A program made the position numbers and the translations under genes. From Nocardia vinacea NBRC 16497 (GTDB lineage: Bacteria; Actinomycetota; Actinomycetes; Mycobacteriales; Mycobacteriaceae), in contig NZ_BAGN01000155.1 of the NCBI RefSeq assembly GCF_000308835.1, forward strand, positions 1-50,129: a DNA stretch of 50,129 bases, read 5' to 3'. The notes beneath the pieces are model-generated. The model did no database searches. It was given only the letters and a program-made list of their open reading frames with translations, and was not told the origin of the DNA. Positions 34,533 to 43,814 of this stretch are shown piece by piece (position 1 is the first letter of the stretch; every line of letters starts with the position of its first letter).

Positions 34533-34976
34533 ATGAGTTCTGACGCCGACACGTCCCTACCCGCGCCCCGGATCCAGCTGACCCCACAGGAGTGGAAGGC
34601 CAAGCTGAATCCGGAGGAATACGCGGTGCTGCGACAGGCCGCGACCGAACGTCCGTTCATCGGCGAGTACACCGACACAAAGACCGAGGGCGTCTATGTG
34701 TGCCGGGCGTGCGGGGCCGAATTGTTCCGCAGCACCGAGAAATTCGATTCGCATTGCGGCTGGCCGTCGTTCTTCGACCCGGCGAAGTCGGAGGCGGTCA
34801 TTCTGCGCTCCGACGACACACTCGGCATGCACCGGGTCGAAGTGCTGTGCGCGAACTGCCACAGCCACCTCGGCCACGTCTTCGAGGGCGAGGGATACAA
34901 CACGCCCACCGATAAGCGCTATTGCATCAACTCCATCGCCCTGCAACTGCACCCCTCGGGCAGTGCAGCGGAGTAG
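34533..34976 (+). CDS. msrB: Peptide-methionine (R)-S-oxide reductase MsrB
   Basis: Protein of 147 residues. Repairs methionine-R-sulfoxide. Zinc ligands C57/C60 (VCRACG) and C106/C109 (CANCH); catalytic C131 in RYCINSIAL; HCGWPSF substrate loop at 74-80. Start at ATG 34533, with TAGCGT (34521-34526) ending 6 nt before it (leaderless pattern); a GGAG overlaps the same space but is too close to act well. Co-oriented with aftC. Confidence 0.97.
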   Translation: MSSDADTSLPAPRIQLTPQEWKAKLNPEEYAVLRQAATERPFIGEYTDTKTEGVYVCRACGAELFRSTEKFDSHCGWPSFFDPAKSEAVILRSDDTLGMHRVEVLCANCHSHLGHVFEGEGYNTPTDKRYCINSIALQLHPSGSAAE

Positions 34977-35019
34977 AACGACTGCGGCGCTGAGCGAAAG
35001 ATACAGACCGACCGGCTTG

Positions 35020-35053
35020 TTGCGCATGCCCCGAAAAACTGGGGCATGCGCAA
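35020..35053. terminator. Bidirectional terminator between msrB and hemQ
   Basis: Perfect 13-bp arms TTGCGCATGCCCC / GGGGCATGCGCAA with the loop GAAAAACT. It lies between two convergent genes. Confidence 0.85.
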
Positions 35054-35065
35054 TCGGTCAGTAGC

Positions 35066-35761
35066 TCAGGGCAGCGCGGCTATGAGTTTTTCGATTTCGA
35101 CGCGGGGGCCGGTGAAGAAGGGGACCTCTTCGCGCACGTGCAGGCGGGCCTCGGTGGCGCGCAGGTCACGCATGAGGTCGACGATGCGGTGCAATTCCGG
35201 GGCCTCGAAGGCGAGGATCCACTCGTAGTCGCCGAGAGCGAAGGAGCTGACGGTGTTGGCGCGCACATCCGGGTAGCCGCGTGCGGCCTTGCCGTGGTCG
35301 GCGAGCATCTTGCGGCGCTCGTCGTCGGGCAGCAGATACCACTCGTAGGAGCGCACGAACGGGTAGACGCAGATGTAGTTGCCCGGATCCTCACCGGCCA
35401 GGAACGCCGGAATGTGGCTCTTGTTGAATTCGGCGGGCCGATGCAGCGCCACATTGCTCCAGACCGGGGCGCTGGCCCGGCCCAGTTCGGTGGTGCGCCG
35501 GAAATCCGCGTACGCCGACTGCAGATCCTCGACCCGCTCGGCATGCGACCAGATCATGAAATCGGCATCGGCACGCATCCCCGCGACGTCATAGATGCCG
35601 CGAACCACGACATCACGCTCGGCGAGCCCATCGAAGAACGCCCGCGCCTCCTTGATGGCGGCCTCACGGTCGTCCCCCAGCACCCCCGGCTGCACCTGGA
35701 ATACCGAGAACATCAGGTAGCGGATGGTGGAATTGAGTGCTTGATAGTCGAGTCGCGCCAT
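35066..35761 (-). CDS. hemQ: Coproheme decarboxylase HemQ (ChdC)
   Basis: Protein of 231 residues of the chlorite-dismutase fold. Catalyses the last step of the coproporphyrin-dependent heme pathway: oxidative decarboxylation of coproheme to heme b. The catalytic tyrosine is Y133 in VYPFVRSYEWYLLP; the proximal heme His is H156 in KMLADHGKAARGYPD. An AGGA site lies 4 nt before the ATG. The neighbouring genes hemG and hemE belong to the same pathway. Confidence 0.96.
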   Translation of the reverse strand: MARLDYQALNSTIRYLMFSVFQVQPGVLGDDREAAIKEARAFFDGLAERDVVVRGIYDVAGMRADADFMIWSHAERVEDLQSAYADFRRTTELGRASAPVWSNVALHRPAEFNKSHIPAFLAGEDPGNYICVYPFVRSYEWYLLPDDERRKMLADHGKAARGYPDVRANTVSSFALGDYEWILAFEAPELHRIVDLMRDLRATEARLHVREEVPFFTGPRVEIEKLIAALP

Positions 35762-36103
35762 GATTCCTATCGTGCCACTGCGGCGAATCGATGCATCCGT
35801 GCGGGCCGTTCCCGACGCGGATGTGCACGCCGTATCTCCGCGATTACACCGCGGTGGGCAGCATGCGACGCAGTGCCGATCAGGTCGCCGCGGCTCCGGT
35901 CATTGCACTGCAACCCGGTCGCAGCGCCGCGCTGGCGCAACGCCGATCTGGACGCCGCAGGTCGGGCCCTGACCACCGGAAGTCGCATTGCGGGGCGCCG
36001 ATCACGATGCCGGAGCTCAGATCTGGCGCCGGCCATAGTCGCGGTCCGTGGCACAGCTTCCGCGGCTCAGGTCATGCCGCTGAACTGGGTGGCGCTGTGC
36101 TGA
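35762..36103. other. Gap between hemQ and hemG, possible degenerate coding remnant
   Basis: 342 bases. No intact gene; plus-strand frames give protein-like patches in two different frames (about 35860-35930 and 35945-36100), which could be a decayed gene or chance GC bias. No terminator hairpin or RNA was seen. Confidence 0.25.
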
Positions 36104-37462
36104 TCAGGCGGCGGTGTGGGTCAAGGTGGTGGCTATGCGGTGGGCGGCGGCCGTGCCGGAGGCTACGCAGGCGGGGACGCCGACGCCGTGGAGGTACGCG
36201 CCCGCTATCGCGAGGCCCTCGAAGTCGGCTGTGGTGGATTCGATTTCGGCTATGCGGTCGAGGTGACCGGGGGCGTATTGGGCGAGACCGCCGGGCCAGC
36301 GTTGAACCACGGCCGAGATCGGTTCGATGGTGGCACCGGTGACGGTGGCGAGGTCTTCGGTGGCGGCGGTGATGAGTTCGGCGTCGGACCAAGTCTGGGT
36401 GGAGTCGTCGCCGAATTTGCCGAATGAGGCTCGGACGGCGGCGGTTTCGCGTTCGGCGAGATGGGTCCACTTGCGGCTCGACAGCGTGAACGCCTTGGCA
36501 CGCAAGGGTTCTCCGGTGGCGACCAGGATGCCGGAGTTCTGCGGCAGCGCGGCATCGCGTGGAAGAGCAAGGGCCACAACGACAGACGACGACAGTTCGA
36601 TGCCGGCGGCAGCCGATGCGGCGGCGGGCGCGAAGGAGCGCAGCAGGTTCGCGGTCACGGGGGCGGGGGTGGCGAGCACCACCGCGTCTACTGCGCCGAT
36701 CGGTTCGAGTACCCAGCCGTGGGTCGCGCGGGTCAGGTGGGTGGCCGAGGTCGCGGTGATGAATTCCGCCTCGGACTTGACGGCCAATGCGTCGAGGAGC
36801 ACCCGGTAACCGTCGCGAAGGCCGCCGAAAACCGGTGCGTTCGAGGGCGGCGGCATCGCGGCGGCGACCGCTGAGGTGAGGCTCGACGCACCGTTGTCGA
36901 GTGCGGCGGCCAGGGTCGGCAGCGCGGCACGCACCCCGATGGAACGCGAACTGCCCGCATAGACGCCACCGAGCAGCGGATCGACGCTGCGCTCGGCGAC
37001 CTGCGCACCGAAACGGTCGGCGACCAGACTGTAGACGTCGATATCAGCGTCCGGGTACCAGGCCAGCGGCCGTCGCGCCTCCGCATCGATCCGCTCGAGT
37101 GTCTCGGCATCGACCAACCCGCGCATCGACTCGGCATCCGACGGAATGCCCATCAACGTGCGTTCCGGCAGCGGATGCGCGCTGCCCTGCGCCCAGACCA
37201 ACGGCCGCAACCCGGCGGGCACCACCAACTGCGACTCCAGCCCGAGCTCGCGCAGCAGCGCGGGCACCTCCGGCCGCCGCCCGACGAACGCCTCCGCCCC
37301 GAGATCCAAAGGCTCCCCGGCCAATTCGCCGGTATACAGAATCCCGCCCAGCCGCGCGCCCCGATCGATGACCACGATCTCCGCATGTGCCCCCAGCAGC
37401 CCCCGTAACCGGTACGCCGCGACAAGCCCGCTGATCCCGCCACCGACCACCGCGATTCTCAT
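36104..37462 (-). CDS. hemG: Coproporphyrinogen III/protoporphyrinogen oxidase (HemG/HemY, CgoX)
   Basis: Protein of 452 residues. FAD-binding VVGGGISGLVAAYRL at the N-terminus and the C-terminal AGAYLHGVGVPACVASG motif of the HemY-type oxidases. Oxidises coproporphyrinogen III to coproporphyrin III in actinobacteria (coproporphyrin-dependent route, consistent with hemQ nearby). Start at ATG 37462; TACGGT (37474-37469) ends 6 nt before it. A longer frame to 37570 lacks support. In M. tuberculosis hemE is adjacent upstream; here about 5 kb of other genes separate them. Confidence 0.94.
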   Translation of the reverse strand: MRIAVVGGGISGLVAAYRLRGLLGAHAEIVVIDRGARLGGILYTGELAGEPLDLGAEAFVGRRPEVPALLRELGLESQLVVPAGLRPLVWAQGSAHPLPERTLMGIPSDAESMRGLVDAETLERIDAEARRPLAWYPDADIDVYSLVADRFGAQVAERSVDPLLGGVYAGSSRSIGVRAALPTLAAALDNGASSLTSAVAAAMPPPSNAPVFGGLRDGYRVLLDALAVKSEAEFITATSATHLTRATHGWVLEPIGAVDAVVLATPAPVTANLLRSFAPAAASAAAGIELSSSVVVALALPRDAALPQNSGILVATGEPLRAKAFTLSSRKWTHLAERETAAVRASFGKFGDDSTQTWSDAELITAATEDLATVTGATIEPISAVVQRWPGGLAQYAPGHLDRIAEIESTTADFEGLAIAGAYLHGVGVPACVASGTAAAHRIATTLTHTAA

Positions 37463-37566
37463 GTCGCGACCGTAGCCCGCCAGCGGATCCGCACCGACCA
37501 CACCCCTCACCTTCGTGACCGAGCACACGGTCGGCGTCCCGAGTCCGAGTACCGGGGCGGGTGTTT

Positions 37567-39102
37567 TCAACGGTCGCCGCGCAGCCGCGCCCGGATCTCC
37601 GGCTTGAGCACTTTGCCGATTTTCGAGCGCGGCAGATCAGGCCAGATCTCCACCTGCTTGGGAGTTTTCACCCCGCCGAGGCGCGCCTTGGTGTGCTCGC
37701 GCAGTTCGTCGCCGGTCGCGGTGTGACCGGCATGCAATTGGACGACAGCGGTGACCCGCTCGCCCCACTTATCGTCGGGCAGCCCGATGACCGCGCAGTC
37801 CTGCACCGCCGGATGGGTCAGCAGCGCCTGTTCGACCTCGGCGGAGTACACGTTGAATCCGCCGGTGATGATCATGTCCTTGGCCCGGTCGACGACGTAG
37901 AGGTAGTTGTCGGCATCGAGGTAACCGATGTCCCCGGTGTGATGCCAGCCGTACCGCGACACCTCGGCGGTCGCATCCGGATTCTTGTGGTACCCGGCCA
38001 TCACCAGCGGACCTCTGACCACGATTTCGCCGCGCTCACCCGAGGGAAGCAGCCGGCCCTCGGCATCCATGATGGCCACCTGGGTGAGCGGGGTCGGCCG
38101 TCCGGCCGATGACAGACGTTCGGTGGCGATCGAGCCGTCGGGACGGAAGTGATCTTTCGGCGCCAGCGTAGCAACCATCATGGGCGCTTCGGACTGTCCG
38201 AACAGCTGACCCATGACCGGGCCGATCCGGTCCAGCGCGGCGGCCAGCCGGGCCGTCGACATCGGGGCAGCGCCGTACCAAAGGCACTGCAGCGAACCGA
38301 GATTCGCTTCCGGCAGCGCCGGATGATCCAGCAGCATGTAGATGAGTGTCGGCGGTAGGAAGGTGTGGGTGATCCGGTGCCGCTCGATCAACGTGAGAAA
38401 TTCACCGAGATCCGGGGCGGGCATCACCACGATCTCACCGCCGAGGGTCAGGATCGGAAAGCACAGCACGCCCGCCGCGTGAGTAAGGGGTGCCAGCGCC
38501 AGGTAGCGGGGCCGAAGTTCGAATGGATAGCTCATCAGGGTCAGTGCGGTCATCGCCTCGATATTGTGGCCGGTGAGCCGGACCCCCTTCGGCCGTCCGG
38601 TCGTGCCACCGGTGCCGACCAGCATGGCGAGTTCGTCGATCGGCTCGATCTGCGTCGGATCGGCCGGACATTCGCGCACCCAGTCTTCGAAACATGTTGC
38701 GTCGGCGGCATTTCCGTCCAAACAGACCAGAGTCCGCAGCCCGGGGAGTTGCGGTGCGATGGCCGAAACGAGTGGTGCGAAGGCGGATTGGAAGATCAGG
38801 CAGGTGCAGTCGAAAAGGTCGAGCAGTTCCCGATTCTCCGCCGCCTCGTTGCGTGGATTGATCGGACACCACACCGCCCCGGCGCGGGCGATGCCGAAAA
38901 CGCAGGCGAAGGCCAGTGTGTCGTTCGCCGACAGGATCGCGACCCGCTCGCCCGGCCGGATGCCGGATCGCGCCAATGCCCCGGCGATGCGCCACGACAA
39001 CTGTTGCACCTGCGCATAGGTCAGCGTGCGCCCGTTCATGGTCAGGCAGGGTGCGGCGGCGCCGAGTGAAGCGCCCTTGTCGAGATAGTCGGTCAAACGC
39101 AC
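37567..39102 (-). CDS. Acyl-CoA synthetase (AMP-forming, FadD-like)
   Basis: Protein of 511 residues of the ANL adenylate-forming superfamily. P-loop-like GTGGTTGRPKGV at 163-174; LFGQSEAP for the A5 motif; GWHHTGDIGYLDADNYLYVVDR (A7/A8); C-terminal RSKIGKVLKPEIR with the catalytic Lys. Activates a carboxylic acid to an acyl-adenylate and CoA thioester; substrate unknown. GTG start with AGAGGA 5 nt upstream. Likely last gene of an operon with the SDR and the saccharopine-dehydrogenase-like gene. Confidence 0.92.
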   Translation of the reverse strand: MRLTDYLDKGASLGAAAPCLTMNGRTLTYAQVQQLSWRIAGALARSGIRPGERVAILSANDTLAFACVFGIARAGAVWCPINPRNEAAENRELLDLFDCTCLIFQSAFAPLVSAIAPQLPGLRTLVCLDGNAADATCFEDWVRECPADPTQIEPIDELAMLVGTGGTTGRPKGVRLTGHNIEAMTALTLMSYPFELRPRYLALAPLTHAAGVLCFPILTLGGEIVVMPAPDLGEFLTLIERHRITHTFLPPTLIYMLLDHPALPEANLGSLQCLWYGAAPMSTARLAAALDRIGPVMGQLFGQSEAPMMVATLAPKDHFRPDGSIATERLSSAGRPTPLTQVAIMDAEGRLLPSGERGEIVVRGPLVMAGYHKNPDATAEVSRYGWHHTGDIGYLDADNYLYVVDRAKDMIITGGFNVYSAEVEQALLTHPAVQDCAVIGLPDDKWGERVTAVVQLHAGHTATGDELREHTKARLGGVKTPKQVEIWPDLPRSKIGKVLKPEIRARLRGDR

Positions 39103-39184
39103 GGTAATCCTCTACGGAAGCTGTTGTGGAAGTGGCCGATTCGGGCCACGGGCAGCGCGGTGCGCCCGTGGCCCGAGACCGCGA

Positions 39185-40312
39185 TCAACGGTGCACGTTC
39201 AGGACCGGTTCACTGACCAACCCGAAACCGCGCAGTACTCCGAGCAGTTCCCGATGACCGAAGGCCTGGCACGCCGAGGCGAACCCGGTTCGTTTCGGCG
39301 GTGTCTGTAGCAACGCATTCGCGGCAAACACCTGCATCAGGCCGGTCTGCTTGTAGTTGCAATTCCCGTAGATCACACAGTGGGCACGCGCCAGCGGTCC
39401 GGACGCGTGCACGGAATCGAGCGAGGTGTTGATGCGCGGATTCTCCCGCGGCGGCATCTCGTCGCGCACCAGTGCGGCCTGTTCGGCCAGGACGCGATAT
39501 TTCTCCTGCACCGGAAGGTCTTTGACCTGCTCGACAACCGCCTGCACGATCTGCGGCACACCCTGCATCAACGGCCGGTTGAAAACGCCGCCGAGCACCT
39601 TCACATTCGCGACCCGTGGATCGCGCTTGAACCACACCGGATGTGAGGTACCACCCCAAGGCAGTGCGAGCCCGATCTCGTGTTGGCCGGGCACCACCAC
39701 GTCGTAGAGTCCGCCGTCCGCGGGCCACTCCACATACTGGTTCTGTTCGAGGTAGTAGGCCTTGGACAGCGCGGCATTGACCAGGATCGTCTTCGTGGAC
39801 GCGACCGTCGGGAAGCCCTTCCAGAAGACCTGGATATCGAGTGTGTCCAGACCGGGGGTTTCCAGACAGATATTCGCCGCGATCTCGCCGGTGGTGTACA
39901 TCTGCGCCACGCCCGGCGCGAGCAGCAGTCCGCGCGCGGCCATTTCGGCGCCGTACTGCTCATCGCAGTCGATCAGCCAATCCTGTTCGCCGGTGGTGTC
40001 GAGATAGTGGGTCCCGGCTGCCACGCAGGCCTGTACCACCTCGTGGCCGTATTGTGCGAACGGGCCGACGGTGTTGCAGACGACCCCGGCGCCACGAAAC
40101 AGCTCGGTCAGCGTTGCGACCTCGTGCGCAACCTCGACGACCTCGTGTTCCACGGTGTCGATACCGGGAATCTTGTCGATCGCCTCCTGCAGCCGGGTCT
40201 TGTCCCGGCCCGCGGCGACGAACGGAATATTGAATTCGCGCAGATATTCACAGACCAGACGGCCGGTGTATCCGGATGCGCCGTAGACGACGACGGGCTT
40301 ATCGGTGCTCAT
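39185..40312 (-). CDS. Saccharopine-dehydrogenase-like NAD(P)-binding protein
   Basis: Protein of 375 residues. Rossmann motif VVVYGASGYTGRLVCEYL at the N-terminus, followed by VCNTVGPFAQYGHEVVQACVAAGTHYLDTTGE, characteristic of the saccharopine dehydrogenase-like/trans-acting enoyl reductase family. True lysine-pathway activity is not implied; relatives act in lipid synthesis. Located between an SDR and an acyl-CoA synthetase, so probably a redox step on an activated acid. Confidence 0.85.
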   Translation of the reverse strand: MSTDKPVVVYGASGYTGRLVCEYLREFNIPFVAAGRDKTRLQEAIDKIPGIDTVEHEVVEVAHEVATLTELFRGAGVVCNTVGPFAQYGHEVVQACVAAGTHYLDTTGEQDWLIDCDEQYGAEMAARGLLLAPGVAQMYTTGEIAANICLETPGLDTLDIQVFWKGFPTVASTKTILVNAALSKAYYLEQNQYVEWPADGGLYDVVVPGQHEIGLALPWGGTSHPVWFKRDPRVANVKVLGGVFNRPLMQGVPQIVQAVVEQVKDLPVQEKYRVLAEQAALVRDEMPPRENPRINTSLDSVHASGPLARAHCVIYGNCNYKQTGLMQVFAANALLQTPPKRTGFASACQAFGHRELLGVLRGFGLVSEPVLNVHR

Positions 40313-40342
40313 GGGATCTCGAACCTTTCGTTGTCGCAGTAC

Positions 40343-41146
40343 TCACATGCCCATGCCGCCATCGACCGGCAGACCAGCACCGGTGATGAAGCGCGCGGCA
40401 TCGGAGGCGAGGAACACCACTGCGTCGGCCATATCGGCAACCTCGCCGAGCCGTCCCTGCGGTGTCTGTTCGATGACGGCGCCGACGGCGGCTTCCGCAC
40501 TGGGGAACAAGCCGATCCGAGCGACATCGCCGGCCAGCTGGGCACCCATCTCGGTCGGGACGAGTCCGGGGTATACGCAGTTCACCCGCACGCCGTAGCC
40601 GAGCTTCCCGGACTCCATCGCCGCGACCCTGGTGAGCCGATCCACCGCGGACTTGGTCGCCGAATACACCGAAATACCGGGAAAGGCGATGGTCGCGGCG
40701 ACCGAGGCGATATTCACGATGGCGCCACCGCGCCCCGCCGGGCCGCCGGGCCGCATCGCGCGTAACGCGTGTTTGATGCCCAATGCGGTGCCGAGCACAT
40801 TCACCTCGAGCATCCGGCGCACTTCTTCCGGATCGAGATCGACTACGAGGCTGGTGATTTCGACACCGGCGTTGTTCACCACGATGTCCAGGCCACCGAG
40901 CGTCGCGACGGTATCGGTGACCGCCTGCGCCCAGTTCGCGTCATCGGTGATATCGAGCGGCACGAATTCGGCCGTGGCGCCGCCGGCCCGCAACGCTTCT
41001 ACGGTCTCCTTACCGAGATCCTCGCGCACATCGCCGATCGCGACCGCCGCTCCGGCGCGGGCCAGCGCCTCGGCCATACCCGCGCCGAGTCCTCGCGCAC
41101 CACCGGTTACCAGGGCCGTGCGCCCGGCCAGGTCGTACCCACTCAT
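40343..41146 (-). CDS. Short-chain dehydrogenase/reductase (SDR)
   Basis: Protein of 267 residues from ATG 41146 (GGAG site 7 nt upstream). Classical SDR: TGGARGLG cofactor motif, NNAGVE, catalytic Ser in VNIASVAA, and Y-x3-K in VYSATKSAVDRL. Oxidises or reduces an alcohol/ketone with NAD(P). First gene of the three-gene minus operon; its promoter region carries the triple operator shared with the divergent TetR. Confidence 0.94.
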   Translation of the reverse strand: MSGYDLAGRTALVTGGARGLGAGMAEALARAGAAVAIGDVREDLGKETVEALRAGGATAEFVPLDITDDANWAQAVTDTVATLGGLDIVVNNAGVEITSLVVDLDPEEVRRMLEVNVLGTALGIKHALRAMRPGGPAGRGGAIVNIASVAATIAFPGISVYSATKSAVDRLTRVAAMESGKLGYGVRVNCVYPGLVPTEMGAQLAGDVARIGLFPSAEAAVGAVIEQTPQGRLGEVADMADAVVFLASDAARFITGAGLPVDGGMGM

Positions 41147-41231
41147 CCGGCATCTCCTCCTCGAGATTTGTCCATTCGGCTTTCGCATTCGACTGATCGA
41201 ATGCGACGTGGATCACAGTGTGCGCGCATCC

Positions 41232-41289
41232 TTGACGACCGTCAAGATTTTCTTTGACAGTCGTCAAGCTTTTCTTGCACGATCGTCAA
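41232..41289. promoter_or_regulatory. Three helically phased operators between SDR operon and TetR gene
   Basis: TTGACGACCGTCAA (41232-41245, perfect 6-2-6 palindrome), TTGACAGTCGTCAA (41254-41267) and TTGCACGATCGTCAA (41275-41289) repeat every ~22 bp, two helical turns. The divergent TetR is the obvious binder. Confidence 0.75.
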
Positions 41290-41364
41290 ATCAGCTGGTC
41301 GCCCGTTCCCGATACCGCGATACACTGGGCGAATTCACACGAGCGGTGACGGAGAGAAGCCACG

Positions 41365-42006
41365 ATGACCGAAATCGTCGAAACCAGGCGGGATCGAATC
41401 GCGCGCCGACAGGTCGACAAATTCGGCGAGCGGCGCGCACAGCTGGCCGCCGCCGCACTGCACACTCTCGCCGAACTCGGCTATGCCCGGACCAGCCTGC
41501 GGGAGATCGCGCAGAAATCCGAGTTCACCCACGGCGTGCTGCACTACTACTTCAACGACAAGGTCGAGCTGATCACCCACGCGGTGCGGCAATACGAGCA
41601 GGTGTGCGTCACTCGTTACGACGACATCGTCGCCGCCGCGACAACGGCCGAACAACTCCGGCACGACTTCGGGGCGGCAATGGCGGCCACGCTGGACGCC
41701 GACGCGCCACTACACCGGCTCTGGTACGACTTGCGCAACCAGAGTCTGTTCGAGGAGTCCTTCCGCGATGACGTGCTCGAAATCGACGGCCATCGCGAGG
41801 AGATGATCCGCAACGTCGTCGACCGCTTCGCCGAGCTGTCGGGTCGACCGCTCCTGGTCCCCTCCGCCACGGCCTACGCCATCTTCGACGGCCTCTTCCA
41901 ACAGGCGCTGCTGCGCAAACTCGCCGGACACAGCGATGCCGTCGACACGCTCGCCATCGAAGCCGCCGCCCTGCTCGACGTGGTGATCGGACAGCGCAAG
42001 CCCTAG
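41365..42006 (+). CDS. TetR-family transcriptional regulator
   Basis: Protein of 213 residues. HTH in the N-terminal part: RTSLREIAQKSEFTHGVLHYYFNDKVELI (about 43-71). An acidic, variable C-terminal ligand domain follows. A GGAGAGAAG site precedes the ATG; TACACT near 41322 may be the -10. Divergent from the SDR-saccharopine-FadD operon with three TTGAC-N4-GTCAA operators between them, so it probably represses both directions until an acyl-CoA-like ligand binds (inference). Confidence 0.9.
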   Translation: MTEIVETRRDRIARRQVDKFGERRAQLAAAALHTLAELGYARTSLREIAQKSEFTHGVLHYYFNDKVELITHAVRQYEQVCVTRYDDIVAAATTAEQLRHDFGAAMAATLDADAPLHRLWYDLRNQSLFEESFRDDVLEIDGHREEMIRNVVDRFAELSGRPLLVPSATAYAIFDGLFQQALLRKLAGHSDAVDTLAIEAAALLDVVIGQRKP

Positions 42007-42104
42007 CCGACCTCCGGAATTGCACTGTTGCACAGCCATTTACGGCCGCACATAGAGCGCGATCTGGGCGACGCGTCCGTTATGTCATTCGTTTACGGAG
42101 GGGG

Positions 42105-42659
42105 TCAAGGCGCACCGGAGATGATCAGGTCCACATGGTCGCGCGTGTGTTCGGTGGCGAAATGGGCGTCTTCGGCGGCCATCCACTGCTCCCACAGGGA
42201 CAGGGTGTGCACGCCGTCGCGTTCGAGACCGCGCGCCAGACGCACCGCGCGCGGGGTGTCGATCCATACCGCGAGCGATAGCCGGTCGCGGACGACGGCG
42301 CGGGCCGAGGAGACACCTTCGAGAATGAGCACTCCCCCGGGACTGACATCGTGCCATTCGGCCAAATCCCGCTTGTCCCAGTCGTATCGCTGATATCGAC
42401 CGACACGGCCCTGGGCGATCGGCACCAGCACCTGCTGTTCGAGCCGCGGCCACCAGGGGAGTTCGTTGTTTCCGGCCGCGAAGTCGTCGGTGTGTACCAC
42501 CTGGGCATCGCACAGTGCCGCCAAAGATGCTCCGAACGTTGACTTTCCGGCTCCAGCCGGTCCGTCCACCGCCACCAGGCGGGTCGAACCGAGTCGCGGC
42601 GCGAGGGCGGCGACCCGACCCGCGATCTTCTCGACCGCCGGACTGCTACCCAGCGGCAC
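42105..42659 (-). CDS. Uridine-kinase-like P-loop kinase
   Basis: Protein of 184 residues, GTG start. P-loop GPAGAGKST at 33-41; VVHTDDFAAGN and LAEWHDVSPGGVLILEGV are reminiscent of uridine kinase/phosphoribulokinase folds. Shorter than typical Udk; the exact nucleoside is uncertain. Directly downstream of hemE (15 bp) and likely cotranscribed. The spacer is the 12-bp palindrome CCGACCGGTCGG (42663-42674). Confidence 0.8.
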   Translation of the reverse strand: MPLGSSPAVEKIAGRVAALAPRLGSTRLVAVDGPAGAGKSTFGASLAALCDAQVVHTDDFAAGNNELPWWPRLEQQVLVPIAQGRVGRYQRYDWDKRDLAEWHDVSPGGVLILEGVSSARAVVRDRLSLAVWIDTPRAVRLARGLERDGVHTLSLWEQWMAAEDAHFATEHTRDHVDLIISGAP

Positions 42660-42674
42660 AGGCCGACCGGTCGG

Positions 42675-43733
42675 TCACAGTTCGTGGACGAGTTGCACCA
42701 GGGCGGTCAGCACGCCCGGGTCGGTATCGGGCAGCACGCCGTGTCCGAGGTTGAAGATATGACCGGCCGCACCCATGGTGATCGCCTCATCGGCCTCGTG
42801 TGCGATGCGCCGCGCCTCGGCCTCGACGGCAGCGGATCCGGCGAACAGCACGGCCGGATCCAGGTTGCCCTGCAATGCTTTTCCGGGTCCGACCCGACGC
42901 ACCGCCTCGGTCAGCGGCACCCGCCAATCGACGCCCACGACATCGGCGCCGGCCTCGCCCATCGCACCGAGCAACTCACCGGTCCCGACCCCGAAGTGGA
43001 TCCGCGGCACCCCGGCCGCGGCGACCTCCGCGAACACCCGCTCCGAATGCGGCAGCACGAATTCGCGATAGTCGGCCAGCGAGAGCGCACCGGCCCACGA
43101 ATCGAACAACTGCACGGCGTCCACACCGGCGGCCAACTGTGCCTGCAGGAAGGCGATGGTGATATCGGTCAGGACGCCGAGCAGCTCGTGCCAGGTCTTC
43201 GGGTCGGCGTGCATCATCGCCTTGGTGCGCTCGTGGTTCTTACTCGGGCCGCCCTCGACCAGATACGACGCGAGCGTGAACGGCGCACCGGCGAATCCGA
43301 TCAGCGGCGTATCGCCGAGCGCATCGGTCAGCAGCTTCACCCCGTCGGTCACCGCGCCCACCTCTTCGGGCCGCAGCCGCGGCAGCGCGCGCACATCCGC
43401 GATGGTGCGCACCGGCGAGGCGATCACCGGCCCGACGCCGGCCACGATATCGAGATCGATACCGGCGGCCTTCAGCGGAACGACGATGTCGGAGAACAAG
43501 ATCGCCGCATCGACACCGTGGCGCCGGATCGGCTGCATGGTGATCTCACACACCAGCTCCGGGTCGAAGCACGACTCCAGCATGCCGACGCCCTTGCGCA
43601 GTTCGCGGTACTCGGGCAGCGACCGTCCGGCCTGCCGCATGAACCACACCGGACGACGGCTCGGTGCGGCGCCGGTGGCGGCGGCCAGGAACGGGGCATC
43701 GGTCAACCGGCGACGGGTTTGAGTGCTCATCAC
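42675..43733 (-). CDS. hemE: Uroporphyrinogen decarboxylase
   Basis: Protein of 351-352 residues. Decarboxylates uroporphyrinogen III to coproporphyrinogen III in the cytoplasm. Signature PVWFMRQAGRSLPEYR and the substrate Asp in AAILFSDIVVPL; also HFGVGTGELLGAMGEAGADVVGVDWR. Start is GTG 43733 or ATG 43730; TACGAT (43744-43739) ends 5 or 8 nt before them, suggesting a short or absent leader. Divergent from the DUF3000 gene, 81 bp apart. Confidence 0.97.
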   Translation of the reverse strand: MMSTQTRRRLTDAPFLAAATGAAPSRRPVWFMRQAGRSLPEYRELRKGVGMLESCFDPELVCEITMQPIRRHGVDAAILFSDIVVPLKAAGIDLDIVAGVGPVIASPVRTIADVRALPRLRPEEVGAVTDGVKLLTDALGDTPLIGFAGAPFTLASYLVEGGPSKNHERTKAMMHADPKTWHELLGVLTDITIAFLQAQLAAGVDAVQLFDSWAGALSLADYREFVLPHSERVFAEVAAAGVPRIHFGVGTGELLGAMGEAGADVVGVDWRVPLTEAVRRVGPGKALQGNLDPAVLFAGSAAVEAEARRIAHEADEAITMGAAGHIFNLGHGVLPDTDPGVLTALVQLVHEL

Positions 43734-43814
43734 CGCCTATCGTATGCGGCCCGCAAGGCCCTCTAGCGGCGCGCCTCCGACTGCGTCGGGCACGCAAGGT
43801 CTACCGTCGCTTCC

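Noticed and set aside
36104..36427. Plus-strand glycine-rich frames over hemG
   Set aside because: Glycine-rich shadow of the Ala/Thr-rich hemG C-terminus.
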